This document shows positions 6,491-10,485 of a stretch of DNA of 10,485 nucleotides, in pieces. Under the pieces are notes generated by a model that saw only the letters and a list, made by a program, of their open reading frames with translations, had not been told where the DNA came from and did not search any database. The stretch is from Bacillota bacterium (lineage in GTDB: Bacteria > Bacillota > Dethiobacteria > Dethiobacterales > Dethiobacteraceae). The stretch covers positions 1-10,485 of the forward strand of contig JAAZJT010000051.1 of assembly GCA_012800215.1 (NCBI GenBank). The letters run 5' to 3'. Both the position numbers and the translations under genes were made by a program. How positions within the stretch are numbered: position 1 is the stretch's first letter; each line of letters starts with the position of its first letter.

Positions 6491-7802
6491 AGATATTACC
6501 AGATCCAAGTAAGCCTGACTCTTTAACCATCCATTCGAGGAAAATTCCGTAACCTCGCGTCGGATCATTTACGAAAACATGTGTTACCGCTCCTACTAAG
6601 TAACCGTCCTGGATAATGGGACTGCCGCTCATACCTTGTACAATCCCCCCTGTTGCCTCCAACAAGCGCTCATCCGTAATCCTAATTATCATCCCTTTAT
6701 CACTGGGGCGTGTTTGTTTATAAACGCGCTCAATTTCAATATCAAAGCGCTCAATAGCTGTACCTTCCAAAACAGTCAGAATTTCTGCCGGACCAGGCTT
6801 GACTTGAGACATTAACGCCATTGGCATAGCTTTATTAATATTTCCCTGCACCGGTCCAATATTGGTCAGCCTGCCAAAAATACCAAACTGACAATTTTTT
6901 TCAATGTTTCCGATTAAATCATCGCCTTCTTGGAAAACACCTGTTTTTTCACCAGGATAGCCGCGTTGAGCAGTTTTAATATTGACAATGTTGGCTTTAA
7001 CAATTTCTCCATCACGAAGCATAATGGGCTGGTTCGTATCTACATCGGTAATTACATGGCCTAGAGCACCATAAATCCGTGTTTCTTGGTCATAAAATGT
7101 CAGTGTTCCTACTCCGGCTGCTGTATCACGCACATACAGTCCAACACGGGGATGTTTTGTTTCCATACAAATTATTGGTTCCACATTAACAGTAAAAACA
7201 TTATCTCCCCGTTTAATTTGAAATTTTAGTACTTTTTTACCGCTATTATCCCTAATGATTTCAGCCACTTCATTAGCATCCTGCAATTTTCTTCCTTCAA
7301 TGGCTAAAATAACATCGCCTACTTCGATCCCTGCATCTTTAGCCGGTGAAGCTGCCTGATTTTCACTTTGCACAGCATGATGTCCTACAACTAAAACTCC
7401 TTCGCTGTGTAATTTTATACCAATTGAGTGGCCGCCTGGGATAAACTTTCTTTCTGGCAAAACATTTACAGTAAGCTGACGTAGCGGAATCACACCAAAT
7501 AAACGAAATTCTAAGTTTACCGAACCCAAACTTTCTGCACTAAACTGCAGGGGAGCACGTAAATTTAACTTGCTTTCCTGGGTAGAAACCGGAACTCCAT
7601 TAAGAGCCAAAATGCCATCTTTATCACCCTTAACATAGATGGAGAACGGGCTGGCTAAGTTTACATAACATTCACTGCCTTCAAGTAAACGCAACTCATT
7701 TTGCAGGGTTACCCAAATTCGCCAAGGAAAAACCATCAGCAGCAAAAGCAAGAAACTCAGGCAAATTAAAGGCAAATACTGGCGAGGACTTCGCTTTATC
7801 AC
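6489..7802 (-). CDS. spoIVB: SpoIVB serine peptidase (stage IV sporulation protein B)
   Basis: A 437-residue S55-family serine peptidase made in the forespore and secreted into the space between the two membranes, where it triggers pro-sigma-K processing by acting on the SpoIVFA/SpoIVFB complex. It has an N-terminal signal/anchor helix (about 10-27), a PDZ domain (about 118-208), and a peptidase domain. The apparent catalytic triad is H249 in ALGHVITD, D377 in RITDERLL and S392 in QGMSGSPI; the D-to-S distance of 15 agrees with the Bacillus enzyme. The start is GTG with AAGGAG ten bases upstream; an in-frame stop further up excludes a much longer protein. It lies between recN and spo0A, the standard place. 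Expression probably comes from a forespore sigma-factor promoter in the preceding gap. Confidence 0.97.
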   Translation of the reverse strand: MIKRSPRQYLPLICLSFLLLLLMVFPWRIWVTLQNELRLLEGSECYVNLASPFSIYVKGDKDGILALNGVPVSTQESKLNLRAPLQFSAESLGSVNLEFRLFGVIPLRQLTVNVLPERKFIPGGHSIGIKLHSEGVLVVGHHAVQSENQAASPAKDAGIEVGDVILAIEGRKLQDANEVAEIIRDNSGKKVLKFQIKRGDNVFTVNVEPIICMETKHPRVGLYVRDTAAGVGTLTFYDQETRIYGALGHVITDVDTNQPIMLRDGEIVKANIVNIKTAQRGYPGEKTGVFQEGDDLIGNIEKNCQFGIFGRLTNIGPVQGNINKAMPMALMSQVKPGPAEILTVLEGTAIERFDIEIERVYKQTRPSDKGMIIRITDERLLEATGGIVQGMSGSPIIQDGYLVGAVTHVFVNDPTRGYGIFLEWMVKESGLLGSGNI

Positions 7803-7825
7803 GCGGTTATCACTCCTTGTCGCAT
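7799..7825 (-). other. Possible 8-codon leader ORF coupled to spoIVB
   Basis: An ATG at 7823-7825 opens an 8-residue ORF (MRQGVITA) whose TGA overlaps the spoIVB GTG. A perfect GGAGGTGAT ribosome site (7837-7845) lies 11 bases upstream, stronger than the site directly before spoIVB. It may deliver ribosomes to spoIVB by translational coupling. Such a short ORF can be fortuitous. Confidence 0.3.
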
Positions 7826-7884
7826 CTTAAGGAGAAATCACCTCCATTAAAAAATGAAGTGAACGTAATTTTAAGATAACCGCG
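7802..7884 (-). repeat. Inverted repeat bracketing the spoIVB translation start
   Basis: A perfect 10-bp inverted repeat, CGCGGTTATC at 7802-7811 and GATAACCGCG at 7875-7884, is separated by 63 bases. An inner 7-bp pair, ATCTTAA (7824-7830) with TTAAGAT (7871-7877), shares part of the upstream arm. In RNA the downstream arm covers the spacer between the spoIVB ribosome site and its GTG start, including the G of the start codon. Confidence 0.6.
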
Positions 7885-7901
7885 AGCTTGTTTTTTTATA
7901 C
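7872..7901 (-). promoter_or_regulatory. Forespore (sigma-G/sigma-F-like) promoter of spoIVB
   Basis: On the minus strand GTATA (7897-7901) fits the sigma-G -35 consensus GHATR fully. TATCTTA (7872-7878) fits the -10 consensus CATNHTA at six of seven positions. The spacing is 18 bases. Transcription would start near 7865, about 60 bases before the GTG. Bacillus spoIVB is transcribed in the forespore by sigma-F and sigma-G, which supports the call. No strong terminator separates it from recN. Confidence 0.5.
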
Positions 7902-7981
7902 GATTTTAGTTTACATAATATATTTGTATCATCTGGGATCGCCTACACAAAAAAATAAATTAATTTTTCGATTTTAAACTT

Positions 7982-9628
7982 TTATGACATTTCCTCTAGA
8001 AGCTTTTGTGCATGTATCATGGCTACTTCGTCCTTGCCCCCTAACATCCGGGACAGTTCAATTTTCCTTTCTGCCTGTGTCAAATGCTTTATTTTTGTTA
8101 CTGTTCTTTTCCCTTTACTTTCTTTGTAGATTAAAAAATGTTCATCGGCAGCAGCAGCAATTAAAGGCTGGTGCGTAACACATATAACCTGACGATGCTT
8201 AGCCAGCTGCTTTAGCTTATCAGCCACATTACGGACAGTGAGCCCACCAATTCCCGCATCAATTTCATCAAAAATTAAAGTAGCTACAGAATCTTGCTCA
8301 GCTAAAACGCTCTTAATAGCCAACATGACTCGTGAGATTTCCCCGCCTGAGGCTGTTTTGGCTAAAGGACGAAGGGGTTCACCGGTATTGGCAGCCAGCT
8401 GAAATTCAATTTTGTCACAGCCTGTTGGTCCGCACTGAACTTCCTGCTGCACTGTTATCGCAAACCTGGCGCCTTGCAAGGCTAAGCTCTGCAAGGCTTG
8501 ATTAATTTTAGCTGCCAGCAAGGAAGCAGTTTGCTGCCTTTTTTGTGATAATGTCAGGGCAGCCTGCTGTAAAACCTGTTCTGTCTGCGTAATTCGCACT
8601 GCCAGACTCTCCCGTTTGCTGCTGCGGTTTAGCAATTCTTCCAGTTCCGACTGTAGTTGTCCCATTAATTGCTCTACGTCAGCAAGAGTCGGGCCATATT
8701 TTTGTTTAATTTTCCGATATGTCTCCAAACGTTCACTTACCCGCTGCAATTCTCTGTCATCCAGCTGTAGCTCATCCTGATAAGCGCGCAGTTCACGTGC
8801 AACCTCTGTTATTTGCTCACCGGCACTGGCTAGTTGCTGCATAATTCCCGTAAGCGTTTCGTCCAGAGCTGAAGCAGCAGCAAGCTCTTTTTCCGCTATT
8901 CCCAGCTGCTCAATTATAGCTTCTTTGTAACTATTTTCATATAAAACAGCATATACTTTAGCTATGCGCTCCCATAACTGCCTTGCATTGGACAAACGGC
9001 GAAATTTTATCTGCAAATCCTGTTCTTCCGCTGCCGATAAAGCCGCCGCAGCAATTTCTTCAATCTGAAAGCGTAAAAAATCTTCCTGCCTGGCAGCAGC
9101 TGCATCATCACCACCTAAAGCTGCTAAATCTTTCAGTAATTTTTGGTGGGTTTGATATAATTCCAGCACTTTGTTTTTTAATTGTGCTAATTCTTCACCG
9201 CCGTAAGCGTCAAGCAACTCACGCTGTGTCGCCGGAATCAGTAATGATTGCTGTTTATTTTGACCATGCAAATCAACAAGCTGCTGTCCCCAGAAAGCTA
9301 ACTGACTTAATGGCTCTACCCTGCCATTAATACGACAAACATTAGGGCCGGTAGTACGGATTTCACGGCTAAAAATAAGTTCTTCAGTTTCAAGTGCAGG
9401 CGGCCAGGCAGTTTGACCACGGGAAAAAACAGCCTGAATCAAGGCGCTCTCTTCCCCCGAACGAATTACTTCACTGCTCGCCCGCTCACCCAGCAGCAAT
9501 CCCACTGCATCAAGCAGCATAGATTTACCGGCACCTGTCTCACCTGTAATTACATTTAAACCACTGCCGGGATAAAAAGTTAAATTATCAATCAGAGCCA
9601 GATTACGTACCTCTAGCACATGTAACAT
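7982..9628 (-). CDS. recN: DNA repair protein RecN (SMC-like ATPase)
   Basis: A 548-residue SMC-family ATPase that acts early in double-strand-break repair, gathering DNA ends before recombination. The N-terminal half of the ATP head carries Walker A GETGAGKS (29-36) and the RecN-typical DLHGQNKQQ. A long, Gln/Glu/Ala-rich central region, roughly 150-370, forms the coiled coil. The C-terminal head carries the ABC signature SGGEISR (427-433), Walker B TLIFDE (450-455) and the switch histidine in CVTHQP (H486). Length is normal for the family. The ATG has AAAGGA about ten bases upstream, overlapping the end of nadK; the genes are 5 bp apart and surely co-transcribed. In many Clostridia argR lies between nadK and recN; here it is absent. 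No damage-response box was looked for beyond the window edge. Confidence 0.98.
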   Translation of the reverse strand: MLHVLEVRNLALIDNLTFYPGSGLNVITGETGAGKSMLLDAVGLLLGERASSEVIRSGEESALIQAVFSRGQTAWPPALETEELIFSREIRTTGPNVCRINGRVEPLSQLAFWGQQLVDLHGQNKQQSLLIPATQRELLDAYGGEELAQLKNKVLELYQTHQKLLKDLAALGGDDAAAARQEDFLRFQIEEIAAAALSAAEEQDLQIKFRRLSNARQLWERIAKVYAVLYENSYKEAIIEQLGIAEKELAAASALDETLTGIMQQLASAGEQITEVARELRAYQDELQLDDRELQRVSERLETYRKIKQKYGPTLADVEQLMGQLQSELEELLNRSSKRESLAVRITQTEQVLQQAALTLSQKRQQTASLLAAKINQALQSLALQGARFAITVQQEVQCGPTGCDKIEFQLAANTGEPLRPLAKTASGGEISRVMLAIKSVLAEQDSVATLIFDEIDAGIGGLTVRNVADKLKQLAKHRQVICVTHQPLIAAAADEHFLIYKESKGKRTVTKIKHLTQAERKIELSRMLGGKDEVAMIHAQKLLEEMS

Positions 9629-9633
9629 AATAA

Positions 9634-10485
9634 TTACATCCTTTCCGGCTGCCGACTTATTACTTTGTTTAGTTTATGATGTAACAATGTATAAAAATCC
9701 TTACCCTGTAGTTGAACAAGCGGTGTAGTCAGAGGAGCGCGTGTTATTTGTACTACGTCACTGTCTTGCAGAAAACATCCTGTCTGCCCATCCACTGTAA
9801 TCATTACTTCTGCCTGCCTCGTCCAGGGGTGCACAGATATTCTTTCACTACTAGCAACAATGACAGAACGATGATGTAAAAGATGAGGACAGATAGGTGT
9901 GATAATCATTACATCCAAATCCGGATTCACAATGGGGCCGCCGGCTGACAGTGAATAACCGGTTGAACCTGTGGGAGTGGAAATTATAATCCCGTCGCAA
10001 GGATATGTTTCCAACATTTTATCGTTTACATATGTATCCAGATAAATAATACGGGAATCATGTCCCTTACTAATTACAATATCATTAAGAGCAACAAACT
10101 CCTTGACCTGCCTGTCTTCACGGTAAACACGTGCCCAGAGCATCAGGCGATGGTGAACTGCATAATTTCCTTCAAGCAAAATCTGCAGGGCGTTTTCTAA
10201 CTGCGGCGGTTCTACCTCCGCCAAAAAACCCATCTGACCCAAATTAACACCCAGTAGTGGCAAATTTGTGCCATTGAACTGGTGGGCTGCACGTAATATT
10301 GTTCCATCACCGCCAAGCACCACCACTATATCCACCCGCCCAGGGAATTTTGCAGGGGATAAAGGTGGGATATCAGCCAATGGTACAGCTTCAGGAGAAT
10401 CTGCGACATATAGTTGTACATCATGTTGGCTGCAAAAGGCGGCAATACGCTCTGCTATCACTTTAGCCTGTTCGTGTTTTTTCCA
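9634..10485 (-). CDS. nadK: NAD kinase (5' end cut by window)
   Basis: This enzyme phosphorylates NAD to NADP in the cytosol, using ATP or polyphosphate. The frame is open to the right edge of the window, giving 283 residues from WKKHEQAK onward; the true start lies outside and perhaps 10-15 residues are missing. An in-frame GTG at 10461 is therefore internal and not the start. Diagnostic motifs are GGDGT (58-62), LNDIVISKG (133-141; the usual NE pair is ND here) and TPTGSTGYSLSAGGP (170-184), followed by the C-terminal beta-sandwich with ITVDGQ. The ND for NE change is conservative in charge. It precedes recN by 5 bp as in many Gram-positive genomes. Confidence 0.97.
   Translation of the reverse strand, partial: WKKHEQAKVIAERIAAFCSQHDVQLYVADSPEAVPLADIPPLSPAKFPGRVDIVVVLGGDGTILRAAHQFNGTNLPLLGVNLGQMGFLAEVEPPQLENALQILLEGNYAVHHRLMLWARVYREDRQVKEFVALNDIVISKGHDSRIIYLDTYVNDKMLETYPCDGIIISTPTGSTGYSLSAGGPIVNPDLDVMIITPICPHLLHHRSVIVASSERISVHPWTRQAEVMITVDGQTGCFLQDSDVVQITRAPLTTPLVQLQGKDFYTLLHHKLNKVISRQPERM

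Noticed and set aside
7966..7976. Possible second 0A box (ATCGAAA) after recN
   Set aside because: It departs from TGTCGAA at more than one position and is not near a promoter I could support.
7921..7981. A/T-rich stretch after recN as a terminator
   Set aside because: It has a T run but no GC-containing stem; read-through into spoIVB cannot be excluded.
8983..9330. 115-codon plus-strand ORF
   Set aside because: Antisense to the recN coiled-coil region; composition follows from the opposite strand.

Overview
The window is a chromosomal segment from an endospore-forming, fairly low-GC Firmicute. Spo0A and SpoIVB next to recN and nadK point to Clostridia in the broad sense, perhaps a Peptococcaceae- or Negativicutes-like lineage; the genus cannot be fixed from this sequence. 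All ten recognisable large genes lie on the minus strand, so the biological order runs from right to left: nadK (5' end cut by the window edge), recN, spoIVB, spo0A, steA, steB, a GT2 glycosyltransferase, an MraY/WecA-like glycan phosphotransferase, a DUF3866 protein, and a Nudix ADP-ribose pyrophosphatase (3' end cut).

Right part (about 6490-10485): nadK and recN are 5 bp apart and look co-transcribed. A 179-bp gap before spoIVB carries a good match to a forespore sigma-G/sigma-F promoter. It also carries an inverted repeat whose far arm covers the spoIVB GTG start. spoIVB ends in a terminator with two alternative upstream arms. spo0A follows, with a sigma-H-like promoter overlapping a perfect 0A box, so Spo0A probably controls its own gene, and it has its own terminator.

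Left part (1-5323): steA, steB, GT2 and the MraY-like gene are tightly packed (gaps of 15 and 11 bp, then an ATGA overlap), with the DUF3866 gene 37 bp further on. This looks like one envelope or cell-division operon. A 191-bp gap then separates DUF3866 from the Nudix gene. That gap contains a 41-codon ORF on the opposite strand with a Shine-Dalgarno-like sequence, a candidate overlooked small protein.

The backbone nadK-recN-steA-steB-...-Nudix resembles the arrangement known from Actinobacteria, with the sporulation pair spoIVB-spo0A set in between. The least understood part is the steA-steB-GT2-MraY-like-DUF3866 block. It has the parts expected of a lipid-linked sugar pathway beside division-site membrane proteins, but its product is unknown. 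No tRNA, rRNA, CRISPR array, insertion sequence or prophage was seen, and no gene-free stretch exceeds about 210 bp.
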